NCBI GenBank assembly: GCA_910585965.1
Contig: CAJUHH010000013.1
Coordinates: 1 to 64,000, forward strand
DNA from: an uncultured Lachnospiraceae bacterium
GTDB taxonomy: Bacteria; Bacillota; Clostridia; Lachnospirales; Lachnospiraceae
Length of the DNA stretch: 64,000 nucleotides
Direction: 5' to 3'
The notes under the pieces were generated by a model, which did not search any database, had not been told where the DNA came from, and was given only the letters and a program-made list of their open reading frames with translations. Shown piece by piece: positions 8,390-15,680 of this stretch; the first letter of the stretch is position 1, and every line of letters begins with the position of its first letter. The position numbers were made by a program, and so were the translations under genes.

Positions 8390-10298
8390 TGTATACTCCC
8401 ATCTGGCGGGAGTGGATAAGAATGAACAGGCGGTGCTTCTGCCGATTTCCCACTCCACGTTTAACGCGCAGATTACGGTGACAGTGGATATGGATGGTAA
8501 TTTCCAGAAAGCAGAAAAGCTGGAAAAGGGGAGAAATGCAGTTACGGTTATTCCAGTGACGGAGGATTCGGCGGCCAGAAGCAGCGGCATTGCGCCCCAT
8601 CCGCTTTGCGATAAGCTTTGCTATGTGGCAGGGGATTATAGTTTTTATACGGGGGATGATAAGGAAAAATATTTTGAAGCTTATATAGATCAGCTGCGGG
8701 ATTGGGCGGAATCGGACCAGACGCATCCTATGGTGCGTGCAATATATCAATATCTCGGGAAAAAATCATTGGTGCAGGATCTGACAGAAAAAAAGGTATT
8801 GGAACTGGATGAGGATGGAATGCTGACCGACGGCGTTAAAATACAGGGGCTGGGCCAAACGGGGGCGAATGTCAGGTTTGTGGTTCTTGATAACTATATG
8901 CCGAAGGAGGTGTGGAAGAGTCAGGAGCTGTATAAAAAGTATAGCGAATACTACCGGCAGAAAGCGGGAGGGAAGAAGCTGTGTTATGCATCGGGAGAGG
9001 TGGAGGCATGCTCTGATAAGCACCCTTCCAAAATCCGCAATAGCGCGGATAAAGCGAAATTGATCTCCGGGAACGATGAATCGGGTTTTACTTACCGCGG
9101 CAGGTTTGCATCCAAAGAAGAGGCGGTTTCTATAGGGTATGAAACATCCCAGAAGGCGCATAATGCTTTGCGGTGGCTGATCCAGAAACAGGGGTATACG
9201 AGGGACGAGTCGGCGATTGTCTGCTGGATGGCAAACAGGGATAAACAGGTTCCCAATATGATGAAGGACTCTGTCAATACATATCGGGATATCGATGACT
9301 TTGATTTTGACTTTGAGGATGTGGACGAAGGTGAGGATCGGGGCAGGAACAGGCATGATACCGGCAAGTTTTATGCGGAACGGTTTCATAAGGCGGTAAA
9401 CGGCTACATGGGGAACTTCAAAGCGGAGGATAAGGTAGCGATTATTGCGCTGGATGCGGCGACGACAGGCCGTTTGTCCGTCGTATATTATGACGAAATG
9501 GGCGGCAGGCAGTATATGGATGCGATATTGCATTGGCAGGAACATTGCAAATGGCGCAGGACGGTAAAGCTGGAGAATTCAGAGGATGGCAGGAAAAGGA
9601 TTACCTGTGAATGCACGCCTTCCCCAAGGGATATGGCGCTGGCGGCATTCGGCGTGCAGAGGTCGGAGTGGCTGGAGGCGGACAGCAAACTGATCAGGGC
9701 GACGGTAAAGCGGCTGCTTCCGTGCATCACCCGGAAGGGAGTGCGGATCCCGGTTAATATTATTAAGGCGGCGGCAAGGCGGGCTTCCATGCCGCAGACG
9801 ATGAGCGATTTCGTATGGCGTAATGATGTATTGTGCGTGGCATGTGCGATGATTCGATTTAATTACGAGGAGGATGGCAAGACGATGGATAATTTCCTGA
9901 AAGATAACGAGCATGATCGGAATGTGCTGTTTGGGAGGCTGCTGGCAGTCTATGACTATATGGAACAGAGGGCTTTGTTTGAAAAGGACGAGAACGGAAA
10001 AGTAAAAGAGATACGTATGACGAACGCCAAGCGTTATTGGAATGCATATTGCAGCAGACCGGCTAAAACATCAAAGACGATCAAACAGAATTTAATTGCG
10101 TATGAAAAAAAATTAAATGGATATGAACTGGCAAAGTTTGAGGAATGGGCTGGCGGGATCATGGCTTGTTTAGCGGGGAGTGGATTTGATAATACGGCTT
10201 TATCAGAGCGGTATTTGCCGGGCTATTATTTGCAGATGGAAGATATGAAAAAAGTATTTCAGATGAAAAATAATCATGGAGGAGAAGAGAATGAGTGA
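8355..10298 (+). CDS. cas8c: Cas8c (Csd1), large Cascade subunit
   Basis: The large subunit of the type I-C effector, which recognises the PAM. The 647-residue protein begins A-W-L-K-T-L-A-E-T-Y-D after a TTG start, the usual Csd1 N-terminus. GGGAAGGGGG at 8336-8346 sits 8 nt before TTG 8355; TTG 8364 is a less likely alternative. It overlaps cas5c by 35 nt and cas7c by 8 nt, implying coupled translation. The C-terminal 137 codons can probably also be translated separately as Cas11c (see 9885). An acidic stretch (D-D-F-D-F-D-F-E-D-V-D-E) lies around residues 315-327. The frame is intact. Confidence 0.93.
   Translation: MAWLKTLAETYDVYSHLAGVDKNEQAVLLPISHSTFNAQITVTVDMDGNFQKAEKLEKGRNAVTVIPVTEDSAARSSGIAPHPLCDKLCYVAGDYSFYTGDDKEKYFEAYIDQLRDWAESDQTHPMVRAIYQYLGKKSLVQDLTEKKVLELDEDGMLTDGVKIQGLGQTGANVRFVVLDNYMPKEVWKSQELYKKYSEYYRQKAGGKKLCYASGEVEACSDKHPSKIRNSADKAKLISGNDESGFTYRGRFASKEEAVSIGYETSQKAHNALRWLIQKQGYTRDESAIVCWMANRDKQVPNMMKDSVNTYRDIDDFDFDFEDVDEGEDRGRNRHDTGKFYAERFHKAVNGYMGNFKAEDKVAIIALDAATTGRLSVVYYDEMGGRQYMDAILHWQEHCKWRRTVKLENSEDGRKRITCECTPSPRDMALAAFGVQRSEWLEADSKLIRATVKRLLPCITRKGVRIPVNIIKAAARRASMPQTMSDFVWRNDVLCVACAMIRFNYEEDGKTMDNFLKDNEHDRNVLFGRLLAVYDYMEQRALFEKDENGKVKEIRMTNAKRYWNAYCSRPAKTSKTIKQNLIAYEKKLNGYELAKFEEWAGGIMACLAGSGFDNTALSERYLPGYYLQMEDMKKVFQMKNNHGGEENE
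9885..10298 (+). CDS. cas11c: Probable Cas11c small subunit, internal start within cas8c
   Basis: In type I-C systems a small subunit that forms the Cascade belly is made from an internal start in the 3' part of cas8c. Here GAGGAGG at 9867-9873 stands 11 nt before an in-frame ATG at 9885 (codon 511 of cas8c), a much stronger ribosome site than is expected by chance inside a gene. The product would have 137 residues, beginning M-D-N-F-L-K and mainly helical, in the size range of Cas11c. What is seen is the site and frame; the function is inferred from the family. Confidence 0.68.
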   Translation: MDNFLKDNEHDRNVLFGRLLAVYDYMEQRALFEKDENGKVKEIRMTNAKRYWNAYCSRPAKTSKTIKQNLIAYEKKLNGYELAKFEEWAGGIMACLAGSGFDNTALSERYLPGYYLQMEDMKKVFQMKNNHGGEENE

Positions 10299-11136
10299 AT
10301 TTACAAACAAAATTGATTTTGAAGTTTTGGTAATGGTGAAAAATGCAAATCCTAACGGAGATCCCTTGAATGGGAACAGGCCAAGGGAAACTTATGACGG
10401 ATTCGGCGAAATATCGGATGTATGCATTAAGAGGAAAATCAGAAATCGGTTGCAGGACATGGGGGAGAGAATTTTTGTACAGAGCGAAGAACGATCCGAT
10501 GATGGATGCAAGAGTTTGGCGGATAGGGCAAAAAGCAATGAAATTATGCAAAAGGCGCTGAAGAGCAAGGACAAGGAGGCTTATGCCCAAGCGGCCTGTG
10601 AGACGTGGATTGATGTCCGTACTTTTGGACAAGTATTCGCTTTCAAGGATGACAGCGTATCCGTGGGTGTAAGAGGCCCTGTTTCAATTCATTCGGCGTT
10701 CAGCGTATTGCCTATATCCATTAACAGCATGCAGATCACAAAAAGCGTCAACAGCGAGACAAAGGAAAAGAAGTCCTCTGATACCATGGGGATGAAGCAT
10801 AAGATATATTCGGCGCTGTATGTAATAAAAGGGAGCATTAATCATCAGCTTGCTGAAAAGACGGGATTCAGCGATGAGGATGCGGAGAAAATAAAGGAAG
10901 CTTTGCGAACATTATTTGTAAACGACAGTTCTTCCGCAAGGCCTGATGGAAGCATGGAGGTATGTAAGTTGTATTGGTGGAAGCATAACTGCCCGATGGG
11001 TCAGTATTCTTCGGCAAAGGTTCATAAGCTTGTCAGGATTATGCCAAAGGAGGACGACCCAAAGGAATTTGAAGATTATGAGATAGAGATCGATTCTTTG
11101 CCGGGGCTGGCGCTGGAAGAAGTGGAAGGGATTTGA
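10291..11136 (+). CDS. cas7c: Cas7c (Csd2), Cascade backbone subunit
   Basis: Cas7 polymerises along the crRNA spacer to form the backbone of the effector. The 281-residue protein has the Csd2/Csh2 N-terminus (I-D-F-E-V-L, then N-A-N-P-N-G-D-P) and the conserved V-S-V-G-V-R-G-P-V-S box near residue 125. ATG 10291 follows GGAGGAGAAG and overlaps the end of cas8c by 8 nt. The stop codon overlaps the cas4 start by 1 nt. The family identity is firm. Confidence 0.95.
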   Translation: MSEFTNKIDFEVLVMVKNANPNGDPLNGNRPRETYDGFGEISDVCIKRKIRNRLQDMGERIFVQSEERSDDGCKSLADRAKSNEIMQKALKSKDKEAYAQAACETWIDVRTFGQVFAFKDDSVSVGVRGPVSIHSAFSVLPISINSMQITKSVNSETKEKKSSDTMGMKHKIYSALYVIKGSINHQLAEKTGFSDEDAEKIKEALRTLFVNDSSSARPDGSMEVCKLYWWKHNCPMGQYSSAKVHKLVRIMPKEDDPKEFEDYEIEIDSLPGLALEEVEGI

Positions 11137-11798
11137 TGATGTATTCGGAAGAAGATTATTTGATGCTTTCCGGCATCCAGCATTTTGCATTTTGCAGAAG
11201 ACAGTGGGCGATGATACATATCGAACAGCAATGGGCGGAGAATTATAGGACGACGGCCGGCGAGTTGATGCATAAGAAGGCGCATGAAGAAGGTTCCTTT
11301 GAAAAGAGGGGCGATCTGCTGATTGTCCGGGGTCTGCGCATTTCTTCAAAGGAACTTGGGGTGAGCGGACAATGCGACGTGGTGGAATTTCATCAGGATA
11401 AAAATGGAGTGGATTTATTCGGATACGATGGGAAATGGAAGCTGGTGCCGATCGAGTATAAACGGGGGATGCCGAAAGAAAATAATGCGGATGAGCTGCA
11501 GCTCTGCGCTCAGGCAATTTGCTTGGAAGAAATGTTCCAGACGGGCATAGCGGAGGGGTATTTGTATTATGGCGAGAACAGAAGGCGCACTCATGTGGAA
11601 TTTACGGATGGTCTGAGGACGGAAGTATGGAAAATGACTAAAGAAATGCACGATTTGTTTCGCAGGGGCTACACGCCGAATGTAAAACCCGGGAAGCAGT
11701 GTAAGGCATGTTCTTTGGAGGATTTGTGCGTTCCCAAACTGCAAAAGGCAGGAAAGGTCAGGGAATATGTGGAAAAGCATATAAAAATGGAGGATTAG
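11136..11798 (+). CDS. cas4: Cas4, adaptation exonuclease
   Basis: Cas4 trims and orients prespacers by PAM before Cas1-Cas2 integration. The 220-residue protein has the RecB-like nuclease residues (His in G-E-L-M-H, Asp in G-Q-C-D-V-V, and E-Y-K in P-I-E-Y-K-R-G) and the four iron-sulfur cysteines: one in F-A-F-C-R-R-Q near residue 20 and three in C-K-A-C and D-L-C near the C-terminus. Two tandem ATG codons at 11136 and 11139 are possible starts; the first overlaps the cas7c TGA. Confidence 0.95.
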   Translation: MMYSEEDYLMLSGIQHFAFCRRQWAMIHIEQQWAENYRTTAGELMHKKAHEEGSFEKRGDLLIVRGLRISSKELGVSGQCDVVEFHQDKNGVDLFGYDGKWKLVPIEYKRGMPKENNADELQLCAQAICLEEMFQTGIAEGYLYYGENRRRTHVEFTDGLRTEVWKMTKEMHDLFRRGYTPNVKPGKQCKACSLEDLCVPKLQKAGKVREYVEKHIKMED

Positions 11799-11811
11799 GG
11801 GGAGAAGCGGC

Positions 11812-12843
11812 GTGCGGAAATTATTGAATACTTTGTATATTATGACAGAGAGCTGCTATTTAACGCTGGACGGCGAAAATATTGTAATACAGGACGTGGA
11901 GAAAACACTTGGCCGGTTTCCGCTCCATACGCTGGAGAATATTATATGTTTTACCTATAAAGGAGCCAGCCCGGCGCTAATGGGAGCTTGTGCGGAACGG
12001 AGAATAGGAATGAGTTTCTTCTCTCCCAGGGGAGCATTTCTGGCGAGAGCGGTTGGAAAAGAGTATGGGAATGTGCTGCTTCGGAAAGAACAGTACCGCA
12101 TATCGGATCATGAGGAGAGAAGCATCGCATATGCCAGAAATATGATTGTCGGAAAAGTTTTTAACAGCAGATGGAGCATAGAGCGTACGCTGCGCGACCA
12201 TGCATACCGGGTGGATGCGGAAAAATTGAAGCGGGTATCTTTGGCTTTGTATGATATGCTGCCGAAAATAGACGGTGTGATGGAAATGGATGAGCTTCGG
12301 GGCATGGAAGGGAAGGCGGCGGAACAATATTTTTCTGTGTTTAATGATATGATTCTGAATCAAAAAGAAGACTTTGCATTCGTGGCAAGGAACCGAAGGC
12401 CGCCTCTTGATAACATAAATGCTGTTTTATCATTTGCTTATACCGTGCTTGCGGGTGATTGTGCTAATGCATTATCAGGTGTCGGGCTGGATCCGTATGT
12501 GGGCTTTATGCATGGCGACAGGCCGGGAAGAAGATCGCTCGCATTGGATTTGATGGAAGAACTAAGGCCGGTTTTGGCAGACAGATTCATTTTGACATTG
12601 ATTAATACGAAAGCGATTCAGGCGGTTCATTTCGAAAAGCAAAAGGATAACGCGGTTTTATTAAATGACGATGGAAGAAAGGTATTTTTTAATGCATGGC
12701 AGAGTCATAAGAAAGAAAAGATAACGCATCCATATTTAAAGGAAAAAATAGAATGGGGACTGGTTCCTCATGTGCAGGCGCTTTTGCTTGCCAGGACAAT
12801 ACGAGGCGATGTGGATGAATATCCGCCGTTTTTATGGAAGTAG
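11812..12843 (+). CDS. cas1: Cas1 integrase (type I-C)
   Basis: Cas1 with Cas2 inserts new spacers at the leader end. The 343-residue protein has the I-C subtype N-terminus (L-L-N-T-L-Y-I-M-T) and the metal-binding set: a Glu in A-E-Q-Y-F, His in G-F-M-H-G-D-R-P-G-R and the following L-A-L-D-L-M-E-E acidic residues. A GTG start at 11812 follows GGGGGAGAAGCGG. It begins 13 nt after cas4. No catalytic residue appears to be lost, so adaptation should be possible even though the array holds one spacer. Confidence 0.96.
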   Translation: MRKLLNTLYIMTESCYLTLDGENIVIQDVEKTLGRFPLHTLENIICFTYKGASPALMGACAERRIGMSFFSPRGAFLARAVGKEYGNVLLRKEQYRISDHEERSIAYARNMIVGKVFNSRWSIERTLRDHAYRVDAEKLKRVSLALYDMLPKIDGVMEMDELRGMEGKAAEQYFSVFNDMILNQKEDFAFVARNRRPPLDNINAVLSFAYTVLAGDCANALSGVGLDPYVGFMHGDRPGRRSLALDLMEELRPVLADRFILTLINTKAIQAVHFEKQKDNAVLLNDDGRKVFFNAWQSHKKEKITHPYLKEKIEWGLVPHVQALLLARTIRGDVDEYPPFLWK

Positions 12844-12851
12844 GTGTTGGA

Positions 12852-13142
12852 ATGTTAGTATTGATTACATATGATGTTGCTACTCAGGATGCGGCGGGAA
12901 GGGCGCGTCTGCGTAAAGTCGCAAAAGAGTGTGTCAATTATGGGCAACGAGTGCAGAATTCGGTATTTGAGTGTATGTTGGATGCCTCGCAGCTATTATT
13001 GTTAAAGGACAAACTTGTGTCGCTGATTAATGAGAAAGAAGACAGCCTGCGTTTTTATTATCTGGGGAATAATTACCGAACAAAAGTAGAGCATTTTGGC
13101 AGTAAGGCTTCTTATGATGCGGAAGGGACTTTAATGATTTAG
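12852..13142 (+). CDS. cas2: Cas2
   Basis: The 96-residue ferredoxin-fold partner of Cas1 in spacer integration. The N-terminal strand V-L-I-T-Y-D-V with its conserved Asp and the following R-L-R-K-V-A-K pattern are diagnostic. ATG 12852 follows AGGTGTTGG just after the cas1 stop. It is the last gene of the operon; the CRISPR leader follows directly. Confidence 0.95.
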   Translation: MLVLITYDVATQDAAGRARLRKVAKECVNYGQRVQNSVFECMLDASQLLLLKDKLVSLINEKEDSLRFYYLGNNYRTKVEHFGSKASYDAEGTLMI

Positions 13143-13371
13143 GATGTTAGTTGTTTGTAAATAGCACGGGTAATTATGCTGGATATGATGAAAATGTCAT
13201 GCATTAGTTTGGTGCGGACGGTAAGTAAACATGAAATAGCAGAGGGGTTCGCACCATGAAAAGTGGTAGAAGTTTGTAAGATTTGTAGTAAAGTAAAAAA
13301 AGCAATGACCAAATTTGTTGGTGTTGCATAAGCAGAAATCAAAATTTTCAAAGAAATATGTGGTTTTTGCA
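13143..13371 (+). promoter_or_regulatory. CRISPR leader of the type I-C array
   Basis: The 229-nt AT-rich segment between cas2 and the first repeat has no convincing gene. It holds an inverted repeat, GGTGCGGAC at 13211-13219 and GTTCGCACC at 13247-13255 (8 of 9 paired), resembling the GTGCGAACC/GGTTCGCAC motif found in leaders of this subtype. The last ~60 nt before the repeat are A-rich. This should hold the array promoter and the integration anchor. Confidence 0.7.
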
Positions 13372-13470
13372 GTCGCTCCCTTCGCGGGAGCGTGGATTGA
13401 AATATATCTACATTGGATGGTATGCCTGATATCCTGCCATCGATCCCCTCGCGGAAGCAAGGAATCACTT
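13372..13470 (+). CRISPR. Minimal CRISPR array: one repeat, one spacer, one degenerate repeat
   Basis: A 32-nt type I-C repeat at 13372-13403 has a 7-bp stem (CGCTCCC, loop TTCGC, GGGAGCG) and the usual GTGGATTGAAAT 3' end. A 35-nt spacer follows (13404-13438), then a second 32-nt repeat at 13439-13470 that keeps only 22 of 32 bases; its stem no longer pairs and the GATTGAAAT end is lost. Spacer length fits the subtype. No further repeat is seen downstream. The layout is that of a leader-proximal unit joined to the decayed trailer repeat, with all units between them absent. Confidence 0.9.
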
Positions 13471-13607
13471 AATAAAATATGTGTTATTTCGAAAATGCAG
13501 TCAGTATACCTTATTTGCTATGAAAGAGTGAAGGGTGAGGAAGAGGAAATCCTCAGTAATTTCAGAAAACAGGAATGAGTACCGAAATGGAAGTACATAA
13601 GAACTGA

Positions 13608-13718
13608 ATGAAAATATTCGGAATTGAATTCCTGAGAGAATTCAAAAAGAAAAGGTCGGATAAATCAGCCAAGGAACTGAAAAGGGCAGTAGATATGTTT
13701 TCTCATTCCTTTATCTGA
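13608..13718 (+). other. Short ORF of unknown nature in the CRISPR trailer region
   Basis: Between the array and the hydrolase gene (13471-13720) the only coding-like item is a 36-codon ORF with a basic middle (E-F-K-K-K-R-S-D-K-S-A-K-E-L-K-R). Its ribosome site is weak and I do not recognise the sequence. A 27-codon reading frame at about 13495-13578 upstream is equally uncertain. Both may be remnants of a lost gene. Confidence 0.2.
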
Positions 13719-13719
13719 T

Positions 13720-14406
13720 TTACTGAATTGTCTGCAAAAAATTTTCGACTTCTTTATTGAACGTTTCGCATCTTCTATTTGCAATAAAATGATTGCCCTT
13801 CATAATCGATAATTTGGCATGAGGTATATTTCCCGCGATTTCTTTTGTATGGGCTTCCCTAATCATATCGCTGCTCCCGCAAATTACGAGCGTGGGGGCT
13901 GTTATTTTTGATAATTCATCTAATCCAATATTCGGCTCGTCAACCATTAGCCCGAGCATCTCCGCATTCCTTTTTGCATTGGGTGATTTTGAAGCAAATA
14001 GTCTTGCGATTCGGTATCCTATTTCGATTGGGATTTGCACTGTCCTTTTTACTCCCTTCGGATTCAGGTTTCCCCCGTTTAATATCAATGCCTTTACCTT
14101 GCCTGGATATTTTATTGCAAACTTCATTGCGATATTTGCTCCGTCTGAAAACCCAAGGATAATTGCATTTGAAATATTAAGACTTGTCATAAAATTGTAT
14201 AAATCACAGGAAAACTGCTCAATAGTAAAAGGCTCGGTTCCTCTTGGAGATCGGCCGTGCCCGCGCGTGTCCAGAGCAATTACACGGTATCTGTCGCTGA
14301 AATAATCCATTTGATTTTTGAAATAAGAGCCATCTTCCCCATTCCCGTGCAAAAGGATAAATGGCTCTTTATCACCTTTTTCCTGATAATATAAATTTAT
14401 ATTCAT
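13720..14406 (-). CDS. Alpha/beta hydrolase
   Basis: A 228-residue hydrolase-fold protein. The oxyanion motif L-L-H-G-N-G, the D-T-R-G-H-G-R-S box, the nucleophile elbow (G-F-S-D-G-A, Ser nucleophile), the acid in C-G-S-S-D-M and the final His in G-N-H-F-I are all in order, so it should be an active serine hydrolase of the lipase/esterase or peroxidase-like group. The substrate cannot be told. The ATG at 14404-14406 with GAGG 9 nt upstream is preferred over the longer open frame. It is a single gene, divergent from the DUF1848 gene. Confidence 0.85.
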   Translation of the reverse strand: MNINLYYQEKGDKEPFILLHGNGEDGSYFKNQMDYFSDRYRVIALDTRGHGRSPRGTEPFTIEQFSCDLYNFMTSLNISNAIILGFSDGANIAMKFAIKYPGKVKALILNGGNLNPKGVKRTVQIPIEIGYRIARLFASKSPNAKRNAEMLGLMVDEPNIGLDELSKITAPTLVICGSSDMIREAHTKEIAGNIPHAKLSIMKGNHFIANRRCETFNKEVENFLQTIQ

Positions 14407-14494
14407 TTTATGTTTCCTCACGAAATTTTTGTTAATATGCTTGATTATAAAATATTCGTCTGCTGCATGCAATATATATTGCCAGTTATATACA

Positions 14495-14523
14495 TTGATA
14501 AAAAGAAGAACTTTTGGTATGAT
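14495..14523 (+). promoter_or_regulatory. Sigma-A promoter of the DUF1848 gene
   Basis: TTGATA (14495-14500) and TATGAT (14518-14523) are separated by 17 nt and end about 69 nt before the ATG at 14592. Confidence 0.65.
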
Positions 14524-14591
14524 TAAGTCCGAATTTGGCGATCGGATAATGAAAAGAGTTAAGGAATAGGATGATTAAATGGAGGCAGAAA

Positions 14592-15518
14592 ATGATTATT
14601 AACACAGGCGGGCGGACAGATACTGTCCAGTATTATACAGAATGGCTTTTGAACCGTTTTTCAGAAGGCTATGTGCTTTCGCGTAATCCGCTTTTTCCTA
14701 ACAAAGTGACGCTCTATGAACTGACCCCGGATAAGGTGGATTGTGTTGTTTTTTGCTCAAAGAATTACGAACCCATACTTTCGCGCCTGCATGAGATCAC
14801 AGACCGTTTCCACATGTATTTTCATTACACGATCACTGCTTATGGAAAAGATATTGAGCCGGGCGTGCCAGGCATAGAGGAAAGCATGGAAACATTGATG
14901 AAGCTGTCCCGGCTGGTGGGAAGAGAACGTGTTGCATGGAGATACGACCCTGTTCTGCTGACGGAAAAATATACGATACAGCGGCATTTGGAAACCTTTG
15001 AACATATGGCGGGAACACTGGCTCCATATATTGATCGTTGTATTTTTGGCTTTGTGGAAATGTATAAAAAACTGGAAAGCAACATGCCGGAACTTATTCC
15101 GCTGTCGGAACAAGACAAAGATGTGCTGGCGCAGGGGCTGGGTAATATTGCCGGAAAGCATGGGATTGTGATCCAGACTTGCGGGATAAACGGTGATTTC
15201 ACCAGCTATGGAATCCATTCTTTGGGCTGTATGACGCTTGATATTTTTGGGAAAGCAAATCATATTGCTTTTAGGAATTTAAAACATAAGGGCGTGAGGC
15301 AGGGCTGCCAATGCATCGAAAGCCGGGACATAGGGGCTTATAATACTTGCATAAACGGCTGTAAATATTGTTATGCCAATAAAAACCCGCAAAATGCATT
15401 GGGAAATTATAAAGATCATGACAAGGCATCTCCTTTGCTGCTGGGTGTGGTAAAACCGAATGATATTATCACGCAGGGGGTGCAAAAGTCCTTTTTGGAG
15501 AAGAAAAGAGGCAGCTGA
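14592..15518 (+). CDS. DUF1848 family protein
   Basis: The 308-residue protein starts I-I-N-T-G-G-R-T-D and has P-x-x-V-T-L-Y-E-L and the R-Y-D-P stretch typical of DUF1848. Near the C-terminus come Q-G-C-Q-C-I-E-S-R-D-I-G-A-Y-N-T-C and then C-x-x-x-C-x-x-C-Y-A-N, a cysteine pattern like that of radical-SAM iron-sulfur sites, although it sits at the C-terminal end. The family has no assigned function. ATG 14592 (after GGAGGCAGAAA) is preferred over 14571. It is a single gene with its own promoter. Confidence 0.8.
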   Translation: MIINTGGRTDTVQYYTEWLLNRFSEGYVLSRNPLFPNKVTLYELTPDKVDCVVFCSKNYEPILSRLHEITDRFHMYFHYTITAYGKDIEPGVPGIEESMETLMKLSRLVGRERVAWRYDPVLLTEKYTIQRHLETFEHMAGTLAPYIDRCIFGFVEMYKKLESNMPELIPLSEQDKDVLAQGLGNIAGKHGIVIQTCGINGDFTSYGIHSLGCMTLDIFGKANHIAFRNLKHKGVRQGCQCIESRDIGAYNTCINGCKYCYANKNPQNALGNYKDHDKASPLLLGVVKPNDIITQGVQKSFLEKKRGS

Positions 15519-15559
15519 AAAATACCTGAAAAAAATGGCAAAATTCAAGGCATGTTATC

Positions 15560-15588
15560 TTGCAATCTGGAAACACGGGTGTTATACT
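15560..15588 (+). promoter_or_regulatory. Sigma-A promoter of the FliD-like gene, with downstream hairpin
   Basis: TTGCAA (15560-15565) and TATACT (15583-15588) have a 17-nt spacer. About 25 nt downstream, ATGATATA (15613-15620) and TATATCAT (15626-15633) form a perfect 8-bp inverted repeat in the 5' leader, which could be an operator or an mRNA hairpin. Confidence 0.65.
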
Positions 15589-15680
15589 AATAATAACTAT
15601 AGAGATTTTACAATGATATATTGAGTATATCATGTATAAGGACATGGAGGTCCACATTTTTATTCAAAGGAGTGATGATA

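Noticed and set aside
13471..13720. Further CRISPR repeats downstream of the degenerate repeat
   Set aside because: No segment there keeps the CTCCC/GGGAG stem or the GATTGAAAT end at repeat-spacer spacing.
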